DNA of 64,000 nt from NCBI GenBank assembly GCA_026913215.1, contig JAPTYK010000001.1, forward strand, positions 6,262,001 through 6,326,000, given 5' to 3'. Made by a program: the position numbers and the translations under genes. The DNA comes from Streptomyces diastatochromogenes. GTDB lineage: Bacteria > Actinomycetota > Actinomycetes > Streptomycetales > Streptomycetaceae. Each line of letters begins with the position of its first letter. The first letter of the stretch is position 1. The notes under the pieces are model-generated. The model ran no database searches. It was not told the origin of the DNA and worked only from the letters and a program-made list of their open reading frames with translations. Below, piece after piece: positions 18,932 to 28,527 of the stretch.

Positions 18932-19865
18932 ATGTCAGCCTCGCCGTCGATCGCCGTACCCGTACCCCTCGAAGCCCCGCGCCGGGCCTGGCTCACCGAC
19001 CTGCCCGTCCTGCTCGTCGCCGTCGTCTGGGGCGCCAGCTACCTCGCGGCCAAGGGCATCACCACCGCCCACACCGTCCTCGCGGTCCTCGTGCTGCGGT
19101 TCGCCGTGGTGCTGCCCGTCCTCGTCGCCGCCGGATGGCGCAGGCTCCGGGCCCTCGACGCCGCCCAGTGGCGCGGCGCCGCGACCCTCGGGCTGATCCT
19201 CGGCGGGATCTTCCTCCTGGAGACGTACGGAGTCGTCCAGACCTCCGCCACCAACGCGGGCCTGATCATCAGCCTCACCATGATCTTCACCCCGCTCGCC
19301 GAGGCCGCCGTCACCCGCGTGGCCCCTCCCCGGGCCTTCCTCGCCGCCGCCGCGCTCTCCGTCGCCGGTGTCGTGCTGCTGACCCAGGGCGGCGGATTCA
19401 CCGCCCCCTCCCTCGGCGACCTGCTCATGCTGCTCGCCGCCCTCGCCCGTACCGTGCACGTCCTCGCGATGTCCCGGATCAAGGCGGTCCGGTCGGCCGA
19501 CTCGCTCTCCCTCACCACCGTCCAGCTCGGCTCCGCCGTCGCCGTGTTCGCCGTCATCGCCGCCTTCCCCGGCACCGGCGCCCCGCCCTGGGCCGCGGCC
19601 CTCGACTTCGGCCCGCGCGCATGGGCCGGACTGCTCTTCCTCTCCGTCTTCTGCACGCTCTTCGCCTTCTTCGTGCAGATGTGGGCCGTCCGCCGCACCT
19701 CGCCGTCCCGGGTCAGCCTCCTCCTCGGCACGGAGCCGCTCTGGGCCGCCGCCGCGGCATCGCCCTCGCCGGCGACCGCCCCGGCGTCCTCGGCCTCGCG
19801 GGCGCCGTACTGGTCCTCGCGGGGACGAGCTGGGGCCGCCGCGCCGCGAACCCGACGCCCGGTAG
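18932..19865 (+). CDS. EamA/DMT-family transporter, frameshifted near 3' end
   Basis: ATG 18932, preceded by TTGGAGAA. Ten hydrophobic segments in two halves give the drug/metabolite transporter topology: LPVLLVAVVWGASYLAAKGI, GLILGGIFLLETYG, AFLAAAALSVAGVVLL, AGLLFLSVFCTLFAFFVQ. The motif VSLLLGTEPLWAAAAA and the last helix VLGLAGAVLVLAGTSWGRR follow. A base is lost near 19755. The original stop is uncertain: TAG at 19863-19865 fits if one further base is missing; as read, the frame runs to 20004, into the convergent small gene. Likely an exporter of metabolites or amino acids. Confidence 0.8.
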
Positions 19866-19894
19866 CGACGGCCCGGCGGATCCTCCCCGCCGTC

Positions 19895-20116
19895 TCAGTC
19901 TTGCGCTATGCGGCCGGCCCCGATCACGAGGACCAGTCCGAAGACCGCGACGACGATGTTCGCGAACAGCTCCCGGCCCTCCAGGAACCCCACGTGCTCC
20001 GTGAGGAACCGGGTCAGACCCATGAAATGGAACCAGCCGCCGGTCAGCTCGCGGATCACCCCGGCGACGCCGGCCACGAGCAGCAGTCCCCCGATGCCTT
20101 CAAGAATCTTCTTCAT
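19895..20116 (-). CDS. Small two-helix membrane protein
   Basis: Intact 73 aa; ATG 20116. Two transmembrane helices: ILEGIGGLLLVAGVAGVIRE and ELFANIVVAVFGLVLVIGAG, with a short loop ELTGGWFHFMGLTRFLTEH between. Such short proteins are common in Streptomyces and have no assigned role. Convergent with the EamA gene and divergent from the histidine kinase gene. Confidence 0.7.
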   Translation of the reverse strand: MKKILEGIGGLLLVAGVAGVIRELTGGWFHFMGLTRFLTEHVGFLEGRELFANIVVAVFGLVLVIGAGRIAQD

Positions 20117-20249
20117 GAGCCGATCATGAAGAGGGCGTCCGCCCCCTCGCGTCCGCCGCTCGTCTCCGCCCGCCGATACCAAAGTACCGACCTGCGCGAC
20201 TCCGGTAGCGCGACCGCCCGTACGCCCGGTCCACCGCCTCCCACCTGCG

Positions 20250-20263
20250 TACATTGGCGGACA
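20250..20263 (+). promoter_or_regulatory. Leaderless -10 box of histidine kinase gene
   Basis: TACATT at 20250-20255 lies 7 bases before ATG 20263, the spacing expected when transcription begins at the start codon. This favours ATG 20263 over the in-frame ATG at 20254. No clear -35 is seen. Confidence 0.5.
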
Positions 20264-21473
20264 TGACTCGCACGGACCGGCAGCGCTGGCTGTTCCCCTC
20301 CCACCTGGTCGCACCGGCCGGGGACGGGGCGGCCCGGCCCCGCCGTACCGTCCGCGACTGGATCGTGGACACCTCACTCTTCCTCCTCGCGGCCTTCGTG
20401 GGTCTCCTCGCCGCCGACACCAGCGCGCAGTACACCAGCGACACCGTCGCCCTCCTCGACCAGCTGGCCGGCGCCGCCGCCTGCTGCGCCCTCTGGCTGC
20501 GCCGGCGGTGGCCCGTGGGACTCGCCGTCGGCCTCTGCCTGGTGAGCACGGTCGCCCCGGTCGCCGCGGGCGCCGTCCTCGCGAGCCTGTTCAGCGTCGC
20601 GGTACGTCGCCCCTTCCGCGAGGTCGCCTGGATCGGGGGCTCGCCCTCGCCGCCTCCGTCGCCCAGGTCTTCGTCCGCCCCGACCCCACCACCAACGTCG
20701 GCCTCTCCCTCGCCATCGGCTTCGTCCTCATCCTCCTCGTCACCGCCTGGGGCATGCTCGTCCGCTCCCGGCGCCAGCTCGTCGAGGCCCTCAGGGAACG
20801 GGCCCGCCGCGCCGAGGCCGAGGCCGAGCTGCGCGCCGTCCAGGCCCAGCGGCTCGCTCGGGAGGCCATCGCCCGCGAGATGCACGACGTCCTCGCCCAC
20901 CGGCTCACCCTGCTCAGCGTGCACGCCGGAGCCCTGGAGTTCCGGCCGGACGCCCCGCCCGAGCAGATCGCCCGCGCCGCCGGAGTCATCCGGGACAGCG
21001 CCCACGAAGCCCTCCAGGACCTCCGCGAGATCATCGGCGTCCTGCGCGCGCCCGGCGAGAACGGCGAGGGCGACCGGCCCCAGCCCACCCTCGCCACCCT
21101 CGACGCGCTGGTCGACGAGTCCCGCGAGGCCGGTGCGGAGGTCGTCCTCGACTCCACCGTCGACGACCCGGCCGCCGTGCCCGCCGCCACCGGCCGCACC
21201 ATCTACCGCATCGCGCAGGAGGGCCTCACCAACGCCCGCAAGCACGCCCCCGGCACCACGGTCACCGTCACCGTCCGGGGCCGCCCCGGCGAAGGCCTCA
21301 CCGTCGACATCCACAACCCGGCCCCCGGCGGCCCCGTCCCGCACGTCCCCGGCTCCGGCCAGGGCCTCATCGGCCTCACCGAACGCGCCGCCCTCGCCGG
21401 CGGCCGCCTGGAACACGGCCCGGCCCCCGACGGCGGCTTCGCCCTGCACGCCTGGCTGCCATGGCCGTCCTGA
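20263..21473 (+). CDS. Sensor histidine kinase (HisKA_3), one frame break
   Basis: About 403 aa after restoring one G near 20637. It opens MTRTDRQRWLFPSHLVAPAG. Four to five membrane helices (TSLFLLAAFVGLLAADT, LAGAAACCALWLRRRWPVGL, LSLAIGFVLILLVTAWGMLV) come before a coiled coil rich in RRAEAEAELRAVQAQR. The phospho-acceptor motif is REAIAREMHDVLAHRLTLLS. The catalytic domain has IYRIAQEGLTNARKHAPGT (N box), VDIHNPAPG in place of a canonical DDG, and GSGQGLIGLTERAALAGGR. The partner regulator lies beyond a 330-bp repeat tract. Confidence 0.88.
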
Positions 21474-21481
21474 CCTCCCAC

Positions 21482-21803
21482 CCGATCCCGCCGCGCACGC
21501 GCCTGCCCTTGGCCGGTACGACCTCGCGCCCGGTCCCGCTGTGCACGCGCCTGCCCATGGCCGGTACGACCTTCCGCCCGGTCCCGCCGCGCACGCGCCT
21601 GCCCTTGGCCGGTACGACCTCCTGGCCGGTCCCGCCGTGCGTACGCCTGCGCCGGGCGGGCGTGACCTCCCTGCGGTCCCGCCGCGCACGCGTCCGCCCC
21701 GGGCGGGCATGACCTTCCGGCCGGTCCCGCCGTACGCACGTCTGTCCTCGCCCGGCCCGACCTCGCGTCCGATCCCGCCGCGCACGCGGCTACCGTGGCC
21801 CCC
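21482..21803. repeat. 48-bp minisatellite, about 6.7 copies
   Basis: Units begin at 21482, 21530, 21578, 21626, 21674, 21721 and 21769, each near 48 bases, starting CCGGTCCCGCCG and containing GCACGCGCCTGCCC, GCCGGTACGACC. One unit is a base short at its C run. The tract fills the whole space between the kinase and regulator genes. All three forward frames are largely open, because 48 is divisible by three; one frame gives a 16-residue repeat like PAAHAPALGRYDLPPG. I see no start signal or known domain, so I do not call a gene. Confidence 0.92.
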
Positions 21804-22476
21804 ATGACCATCCGGCTGCTGATCGTCGACGACGACCCCCTGGTCCGTGCGGGCCTCACCTTCATGCTCGGCGGTGCAGAAGACCTGGAGATCGTCGGCG
21901 AGGGAGCCGACGGACGGGAGGTGCCCGAGCTCGTCGCCCGGCACGCGCCGGACGTCGTGCTCATGGACATCCGGATGCCGCAGGTGGACGGCCTCACCGC
22001 CACCGAACGCCTCCGTGCCCTCCCCGGAGCGCCCGAGGTCGTCGTCCTCACCACCTTCCACGCAGACGAGCAGGTGCTGCGGGCCCTGCGGGCGGGCGCG
22101 GCCGGTTTCGTCCTCAGGACACCCCGCCCGCCGAGATCGTCGCCGCCGTCCGCCGGGTCGCCGCGGGCGATCCCGTGCTCTCCCGGCCGTCACCCGCCAG
22201 CTCATGACACACGTCGTGGAGCGGCAGCCGGAGCAGCCGCGCCGGACGACGGCCGCTGCCCGCCTCGCCGGACTCGCCGACCGCGAGCGGGAGGTGGCCG
22301 TCGCGGTGGGCCACGGCCGGTCCAACGCCGAGATCGCCGCCGAGCTGTACATGGGCGTCCCCACGGTCAAGACCCACGTCTCCCGGATCCTCGCCAAGCT
22401 CGGCCTCAACAACCGGGTCCAGATCGCGCTGCTCGTCCATGACGCGGGCCTCATCGACGCGGACGAGAACGACTAG
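21804..22476 (+). CDS. LuxR (NarL)-type response regulator, two frame breaks
   Basis: ATG 21804 (MTIRLLIVDDDPLVRAGLTF). Receiver: VDDDP, phospho-Asp in VVLMDIRMPQVDGLTATERL, VLTTFHADEQVLRALRAGAA. Lys of the KD motif is recovered by restoring an A near 22117 (CTCAGGAC for CTCAAGGAC); a C is missing near 22186. The HTH is LAGLADREREVAVAVGHGRS, NAEIAAELYMGVPTVKTHVS, RILAKLGLNNRVQIALLVHD. Repaired length 224 aa. Partner of the upstream kinase. Confidence 0.88.
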
Positions 22477-22481
22477 TCGGA

Positions 22482-22494
22482 TAGTCTGCCCGGA
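22482..22494 (+). promoter_or_regulatory. Leaderless -10 box of the P450 gene
   Basis: TAGTCT (22482-22487) is separated by six bases from ATG 22494, just after the response-regulator stop at 22476. The spacing implies a transcript starting at the ATG. Confidence 0.5.
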
Positions 22495-23671
22495 TGTCCG
22501 TCATCGAACTGGGGGAGTACGGCGCGGACTTCACCGCGAACCCGTACCCCTACTACGCGAAGCTCCGTGAAGCAGGCCCCGTCCACGAGGTGCGGTTGCC
22601 CGACGGCTTCCAGTTCTGGCTGGTCGTCGGCCACGAGGAGGCGCGGGCGGCGCTCGCCGATCAGCGACTCGCCAAGTCCCCGTCCGTCATCGGCGTACGG
22701 CCGCCGGAGGAGGACGTCATCGGCGTCCACCTCCTCTCGGCGGACGGCACCGACCACACCCGGCTCCGCCGCCTGGTCACGGCCGAGTTCACCGGCCGCC
22801 GGGTCGAGGGCCTGCGCCCCCGCATCGAGCGGCTCACCCACGAGCTCGCCGACGCCATGGAACCGGCCGGCCGCGCCGACCTCGTCGACGCCTACGCGTT
22901 CCCGCTGCCGATCACCGTCATCTGCGAACTCCTCGGCGTCCCCGCCGAGGACCGCGACACCTTCCGCGGCTGGTCGAACGAGCTCGTCACCCCCACCGGC
23001 GAGCGGGGCATCCTCGACGCCCTGGAGGGCTTCGGCGGCTACCTCGACGAGCTCATCGAGGACAAGCGGGCCGCGGGACCCGACGACGACCTGCTCTCCG
23101 GCCTGATCGCCGCCCGCGCCGAGGACGGCGACCGGCTCTCCGGTCCCGAACTCCGCGCCATGGCCTACCTGCTGCTCATCGCCGGCCACGAGACCACCGT
23201 CAACCTGATCTCCAACACCGTCCGCAACCTGCTCGCCCACCCCGGGCAGCTCGCCGCCCTGCGCGCGGACCCGGACCTCCTCGACGCGACGATCGAGGAG
23301 TCCCTGCGGTACGACGGCCCGGTGGAGACCGCCACCTTCCGCGTCACCCGCGAGCCCGTCACCTACGGCGACACCGTGATCCCGGCCGGGCAGAGCGTCA
23401 TCGTGGGGATCGGCGCGTCCGACCGGGACCCGGCCCGCTTCCCCGAACCCGACCGCTTCGACATCCGCCGCGAGACCAGGGCCACCTCGCCTTCGGCCAC
23501 GGCCTCCACTACTGCCTCGGCGCCCCGCTCGCCCGGCTGGAGGGCAGGATCGCCCTCCGGACGCTCCTGGACCGCTTCCCCGGACTGGAACTCGACCCGG
23601 ACGCCGGTTCGTTGGAATGGCTGCCCGGCATGCTCATGCGCGGCACCCGTCGTCTCCCCGTCCGGTGGTGA
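22494..23671 (+). CDS. Cytochrome P450 (CYP107-like), one frame break
   Basis: ATG 22494 ([20 protein letters not shown]). The I-helix motif is [14 protein letters not shown], the K-helix ExxR is in [16 protein letters not shown], and the PERF-like region is [11 protein letters not shown]. The haem loop [15 protein letters not shown] is recovered by restoring one C at about 23477 (ACCAGGG for ACCCAGGG). 392 aa, the usual size for soluble bacterial P450s using ferredoxin partners; no ferredoxin gene is adjacent. Substrate unknown. The stop lies 4 bases from the end of the convergent dehydrogenase gene. Confidence 0.92.
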
Positions 23672-23674
23672 GCA

Positions 23675-24662
23675 CTACCGGTCCGGCCGGACCGGCCGCC
23701 GCTCCGTCGTGAGCGCTCGCAGGCCTCGGCGATCCGGAGGGCGGCCAGGGCCTCCAGGCCGTCGCAGGGGTTGGGGGCCTCGCCGCGCACCAGGCGGACG
23801 AAGGCGTCCAGCTCCGCCTCGTACGCGGGGCGAACCGCTCCAGGAAGCCCGGCCAGGGCTTGCCCGGGGCAGGAGGGCCCTGCGGTTCCACGGAGGTGAG
23901 CGGGGAGCGGTCGTCCAGGCCCACCGCGATCTGGTCCCGCTCGCCCGCGAGCTCCATCCGGACGTCGTACCCGGCGCCGTTGCACCGGGTCGCGGTCGCC
24001 GTCACCAGGGTGCCGTCGTCGAGGGTGAGGAGCGCGGCGGCGGAGGAGACGTCCCCGGCCTCCCGGAACATCGCCGGGCCCGCGTCCGAGCCCGTCGCGT
24101 ACACCTCGACGACCTCCCGCCCGGTCACCCAGCGGACGATGTCGAAGTCGTGCACGAGGCAGTCGCGGAAGAGGCCGCCGGAGAGCGGCAGGTACGCGGC
24201 GGGCGGCGGCTCCGGATCGGAGGAGACGGCCCGCACGGTGTGCAGCCGCCGAGCCGGCCCGACCGCACCGCCTCGCGCGCGGCCCGGTACCCCGCGTCGA
24301 AGCGGCGCATGAACCCAGCTGGAGCACCGTGCCCGCCGCCGCCACCGCGTCGAGCGCGGCGAGCGTCCCCGGCACGTCCAGGGCGATCGGCTTCTCGCAG
24401 AAGGCCGGCAGCCCCGCCCCGGCGGCGCGGGCGATCAGCTCCGCGTGCGCGGCCGTCGCAGAGGCGATCACCACCGCGTCCAGGGCGTGCCCGAGCAGCG
24501 CGTCCACGTCCGGCGCCGCCTCCGCGCCGAGCGCCCCGCCACCCCGGCCGCCCGGACCGGGTCCGCGTCCGCCACCACCAGCGACTCGACCTCCGGGTGG
24601 CGGGCCAGCACACCCGCGTGGAAGCTCCCGATCCGTCCCGTACCGATCAGTCCGATGCGCAT
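23675..24662 (-). CDS. Gfo/Idh/MocA dehydrogenase (inositol 2-dehydrogenase-like), frameshifted
   Basis: ATG 24662 (MRIGLIGTGRIGSFHAGVLA), a Rossmann GxGxxG opening. The family signature is AGLPAFCEKPIALD with the catalytic EKP. Further blocks are LQLGFMRRFDAGYRAAREAV, GGLFRDCLVHDFDIVRWVTG (His/Asp region) and ALLTLDDGTLVTATATRC. Breaks near 24543, 24310, 24250, 23830 and 23713 are in C/G runs. Restoring the last one gives an end ERRPVRPDR and TAG at 23675. About 330 aa. Location beside a GntR-controlled sugar importer suggests polyol or sugar catabolism; inositol specificity is not proven. Confidence 0.82.
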
Positions 24663-24787
24663 GGCCCCACCGTGGAGGCGGGCGCCCCGACTGTCAAGGA
24701 TTTGTCAGGACATCCGGACGTCACGACTTCCCGTCATCAGCTTCCCGTCGGCTTCCGGTCACCAGCACCCCGGGCTACGCTCCCCCC

Positions 24788-25546
24788 GTGCCCAAGCAGT
24801 CCGGCTCCCCCCTGCCCCCGCTCTCCGTGGACCGCACCAGTCCGGTCCCGCTCTACTTCCAGCTCGCCCGCCAGCTGGAGAGCGCCGTGGAGAACGGGAC
24901 GCTCGCCCCGGGCACCCTCCTCGGCAACGAGATCGACCTCGCCACCCGTCTGGGCCTCTCCCGCCCCACCGTCCGCCAGGCCATCCAGACCCTCGTCGAC
25001 AAGGGCCTCCTGGTCCGCCGCCGGGGCGTCGGCACCCAGGTCGTGCACAGCAGGGTCCGCCGCCCGATGGAGCTCAGCAGCCTGTACGACGACCTCGCCG
25101 CCGCCGGGCAGCGCCCCGCCACGCGGGTCCTCGTCAACCGCCTCGAACCCGCCGCGGGACCGGTCGCCGCCGCCCTCGGCGTACCGGAGGGCACCGAGGT
25201 CCGCTACCTCGAACGGCTCCGCACCGCGCACGGCGAACCCATGGCGTACCTGTGCAACCACCTGCCGGCGGGACTCGTCGCGCCCGACACCGGTCAGCTG
25301 GAGACCACCGGCCTCTACCGCGTGCTCCGCTCCGCCGCGCTCACCCTGCACAGCGCCCGGCAGGTCGTCGGCGCCCGCGCCGCGACCGCCGGGGAGGCCG
25401 CGCTGCTCGACGAGCCGGAGGGCGCCCCGCTGCTCACCATGGAGCGCGTCACCTTCGACGACACCGGGCGCGCCGTCGAGTACGGCTCCCACCTCTACCG
25501 GGCCGCCCGCTACTCCTTCGAGTTCCAGCTGATGGTCCGTCCGTAG
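24788..25546 (+). CDS. GntR-family regulator (HutC/UTRA subfamily)
   Basis: Intact 252 aa from GTG 24788 (VPKQSGSPLPPLSVDRTSPV). Winged helix: PLYFQLARQLESAVENGTLA, GTLLGNEIDLATRLGLSRPT, VRQAIQTLVDKGLLVRRRGV. The UTRA ligand domain contains EVRYLERLRTAHGEPMAYLC, LPAGLVAPDTGQLETTGLYR and AVEYGSHLYRAARYSFEFQL. UTRA domains bind small sugars or organic ligands. It is divergent from the dehydrogenase and 87 bp before the sugar ABC operon, so it probably controls both. Confidence 0.92.
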   Translation: MPKQSGSPLPPLSVDRTSPVPLYFQLARQLESAVENGTLAPGTLLGNEIDLATRLGLSRPTVRQAIQTLVDKGLLVRRRGVGTQVVHSRVRRPMELSSLYDDLAAAGQRPATRVLVNRLEPAAGPVAAALGVPEGTEVRYLERLRTAHGEPMAYLCNHLPAGLVAPDTGQLETTGLYRVLRSAALTLHSARQVVGARAATAGEAALLDEPEGAPLLTMERVTFDDTGRAVEYGSHLYRAARYSFEFQLMVRP

Positions 25547-25633
25547 CCACTCCAGGGGGCCCTCACCAGTGCCAAGACCCGCATGACCGATACTGCAATG
25601 CACGCAGAAGGACACAAAGGAGGGCACGGTCCC

Positions 25634-26650
25634 GTGACCAGGCTTCGGACAGGAGGGTACGCGCCGCAGTCGGCGCCGTGCTCGCCCTCGCACTCACCGC
25701 GGCGCTCGCCGGGTGCAGCAGCACCGGCGGAAAGCGGGCGGAGGACGCCCGCAAGGCCGCCGAGGCCCAGGGCAGGGCGGTCGTCGACACCCCCCGGTGG
25801 ACCTTCGCCATGGTGACCCACTCGGGCGACGGCGACACCTTCTGGGACATCGTCCAGAAGGGCGCCAAGCAGGCCGCCGCCAAGGACAACATCAACTTCC
25901 TGTACGCCCACAACGACGAGGCGCAGCAGCAGGCGCAGCTGATCGACTCGTACGTCGCCAAGGGCGTCGACGGGCTCATCGTCACCCTCGCCAAGCCCGA
26001 CGCCATGAAGGCCGCCGTCGAGAAGGCCGTCAAGGCGGGCATCCCGGTGATCACCGTGAACTCGGGCGCCGAGCAGTCCAAGGCCTACGGGGCGCTCACC
26101 CACATCGGCCAGGACGAGACCGTCGCCGGCGAGGCCGTCGGCGAGGAGCTCGACAAGCGGGGCAAGAAGAAGGCCCTCTGCGTCCTGCACGAGCAGGGCA
26201 ACGTCGGCCACGAGCAGCGCTGCGCCGGAGTGAAGAAGACCTTCGACGGCGAGCTCGTGAACCTGTACGTCGACGGCACCAACATGCCCGACGTCAAGGC
26301 CTCCATCGAGGCCAAGCTCCAGTCCGACAAGGACGTCGACGCCGTCGTCACCCTCGGCGCCCCCTTCGCCGACACCGCCGTCCAGGCCGCGAAGAGCGCC
26401 GGCAGCAAGGCCGAGGTCGACACCTTCGACCTCAACGCCAAGGTCGCGACCGCCCTGGAGGCCGGCACCCTCGGCTTCGCCGTCGACCAGCAGCCCTACC
26501 TCCAGGGCTACGAGGCCGTCGACCTGCTCTGGCTCTACCGCTACAACGCCGACGTCCTCGGCGGCGGCAAGCCGGTCCTGACCGGCCCCAGATCATCACC
26601 AGGACCAGGCCGCCGCGCTGAAGCAGTACGCGGATCGGGGCACCCGATGA
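25634..26650 (+). CDS. Sugar ABC transporter substrate-binding lipoprotein, three frame breaks
   Basis: GTG 25634 with AAAGGAGGG ten bases upstream. Restoring a G near 25656 joins VTRLRTGG to VRAAVGAVLALALTAALAGC, a lipoprotein signal with lipobox LAGC. The periplasmic-binding-protein-like fold (RbsB group) shows FAMVTHSGDGDTFWDIVQKG, SYVAKGVDGLIVTLAKPDAM, GIPVITVNSGAEQSKAYGAL and HIGQDETVAGEAVGEELDKR. Losses near 26588 and 26604 separate the end [20 protein letters not shown]. 339 aa repaired. It delivers a sugar to the permease that follows with an ATGA overlap. Confidence 0.9.
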
Positions 26651-27702
26651 GCTCCACCGCCCCGCCGTCGGACGGCGTCGACCACGTCGACGAACGGCTC
26701 CTGCGCACCACCCCGCTGAAGAAGCTGCTCGCCCGCCCCGAGCTGGGCTCGGTCGTCGGCGCCGTCGCCGTCTTCGTCTTCTTCGCGGTGGTCGCCGACA
26801 GCTTCCTCAAGCCCTCCAGCCTCGGCACCGTCCTCTACGCGGCCTCCACCATCGGCATCATGGCCGTGCCCGTGGCCCTGCTGATGATCGGCGGCGAGTT
26901 CGACCTCTCCGCCGGCGTCCTGGTCACCAGCTCCGCGCTGGTCTCCTCGATGTTCAGCTACCAGATGACGGCGAACGTCTGGGTGGGCGTCGGCGTCTCG
27001 CTGCTCGTCACCCTGGCGATCGGCGTCTTCAACGGCTTCATGCTGACCCGCACCAAGCTGCCCAGCTTCATCATCACGCTCGGCACCTTCCTCATGCTGA
27101 CCGGCCTGAACCTGGGCCTCACCAAGCTGATCAGCGGCACCGTCTCCACCAAGACCATCGCCGACATGGAGGGCTTCTCCTCCGCCCGGAAGCTCTTCGC
27201 CTCCGAGGCGACGATCGGCGGCGTCGAGTTCAAGGTCACCATCCTGTGGTGGTTCGGCCTCGTCGCCCTCGCCACCTGGATCCTGCTCCGCACCCGCTTC
27301 GGCAACTGGATCTTCGCGGTCGGCGGCGGCGCCGACGCGGCCCGCGCGGTCGGCGTCCCCGTCTACCGCACGAAGATCGGCCTCTACATGGGCGTGGCCT
27401 TCTGCGCCTGGATCTCCGGCCAGCACCTGCTGTTCTCCTTCGACGTCGTCCAGTCGGGCGAAGGCGTCGGCAACGAGCTGATCTACATCATCGCGGCCGT
27501 CATCGGCGGCTGCCTGATCACCGGCGGATACGGCTCGGCCATCGGCTCGGCGGTCGGCGCCCTCATCTTCGGCATGACCAGCAAGGGCATCGTGTACGCC
27601 GAGTGGAACCCCGACTGGTTCAAGTTCTTCCTGGGGGCGATGCTCCTCCTCGCGACCCTGCTGAACGCCTGGATCCGCAAGCGCGTGGAGGCGACCAAGT
27701 GA
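26647..27702 (+). CDS. Sugar ABC transporter permease (RbsC family)
   Basis: Intact 351 aa, start overlapping the binding-protein stop. Eight to ten membrane segments, including [38 protein letters not shown] (the conserved GGEFDLS motif), [38 protein letters not shown] and [17 protein letters not shown]. It forms the channel for the sugar importer. GTGA overlap with the ATPase gene indicates translational coupling. Confidence 0.94.
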   Translation: MSSTAPPSDGVDHVDERLLRTTPLKKLLARPELGSVVGAVAVFVFFAVVADSFLKPSSLGTVLYAASTIGIMAVPVALLMIGGEFDLSAGVLVTSSALVSSMFSYQMTANVWVGVGVSLLVTLAIGVFNGFMLTRTKLPSFIITLGTFLMLTGLNLGLTKLISGTVSTKTIADMEGFSSARKLFASEATIGGVEFKVTILWWFGLVALATWILLRTRFGNWIFAVGGGADAARAVGVPVYRTKIGLYMGVAFCAWISGQHLLFSFDVVQSGEGVGNELIYIIAAVIGGCLITGGYGSAIGSAVGALIFGMTSKGIVYAEWNPDWFKFFLGAMLLLATLLNAWIRKRVEATK

Positions 27703-28491
27703 CCACGGAGACCGCTCCGCTCGTCGAGCTGACCGACGTCAGCAAGTACTACGGCAACATCCGCGCCCTCGAAGGGGTCTCCTGGAGGTCCGCGCGGGCG
27801 AGATCTCCTGCGTCCTCGGCGACAACGGCGCCGGCAAGTCCACCCTCATCAAGATCGTCGCCGGGCTCCACCGGCACGACGCCGGCACCTTCCGCATCGA
27901 GGGCGAGGAGGTCACCCTCGCCAATCCGCGCGACGCCCTCGACCGGGGCATCGCCACCGTCTACCAGGACCTCGCCGTCGTCCCCCTCATGCCGGTCTGG
28001 CGGAACTTCTTCCTCGGCTCCGAGCCCACCAGGGCAAGGGCCCCTTCAAGCGGCTCGACGTCGAGCTGATGCGCACCACCACCCGCGAGGCCCTGCTCCG
28101 CATGGGCATCGACCTCCGGGACGTCGACCAGCCCATCGGCACCCTCTCCGGCGGCGAGCGCCAGTGCGTGGCCATCGCCCGCGCCGTCCACTTCGGCGCC
28201 AAGGTCCTCGTCCTCGACGAGCCGACCGCCGCGCTCGGCGTCAAGCAGTCCGGCGTCGTCCTGAAGTACGTCGCGGCCGCCCGTGACGAGGGCCTCGGCG
28301 TGGTCCTCATCACGCACAACCCGCACCACGCCTACCTCGTCGGCGACCGCTTCGTCCTCCTCAAGCGGGGCGCGATGGCGGCGAGCCACACCAAGGACTC
28401 CGTCACCCTCGACGAGTTGACCCGGCAGATGGCGGGCGGCAGCGAGCTGGAGGACCTGCGCCACGAGCTGGAGCGCCCGAGCGGCACGTAA
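27699..28491 (+). CDS. Sugar ABC transporter ATP-binding protein (single-domain), two frame breaks
   Basis: GTG 27699, [20 protein letters not shown]. Walker [11 protein letters not shown]-loop [16 protein letters not shown], signature [20 protein letters not shown], Walker [14 protein letters not shown], switch [10 protein letters not shown]. Missing bases at about 27781 (CTCCTGG for CTCCCTGG) and about 28031 (ACCAGGGCAAG). Repaired 264 aa; a single nucleotide-binding domain, unlike the two-domain RbsA/MglA proteins, so it probably acts as a homodimer. Third gene of the operon. Confidence 0.92.
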
Positions 28492-28527
28492 CGGCCCCTT
28501 GACACCCCACCTGGCAGAATCGAGCCG

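Noticed and set aside
21461-21712. Possible 83-aa protein in the minisatellite
   Set aside because: Composition is only the translated repeat, there is no RBS at its start, and other frames are equally open.
22494-23671. Secondary-metabolite cluster around the P450s
   Set aside because: No polyketide, peptide or terpene synthase, carrier protein or tailoring set is nearby; the P450s are isolated.
24445-27702. Very long open frame (over 1,000 codons) across the GntR gene, sugar-binding protein and permease
   Set aside because: It only joins the binding-protein and permease frames through out-of-frame GntR sequence because of missing bases; the parts have their own starts and RBS.
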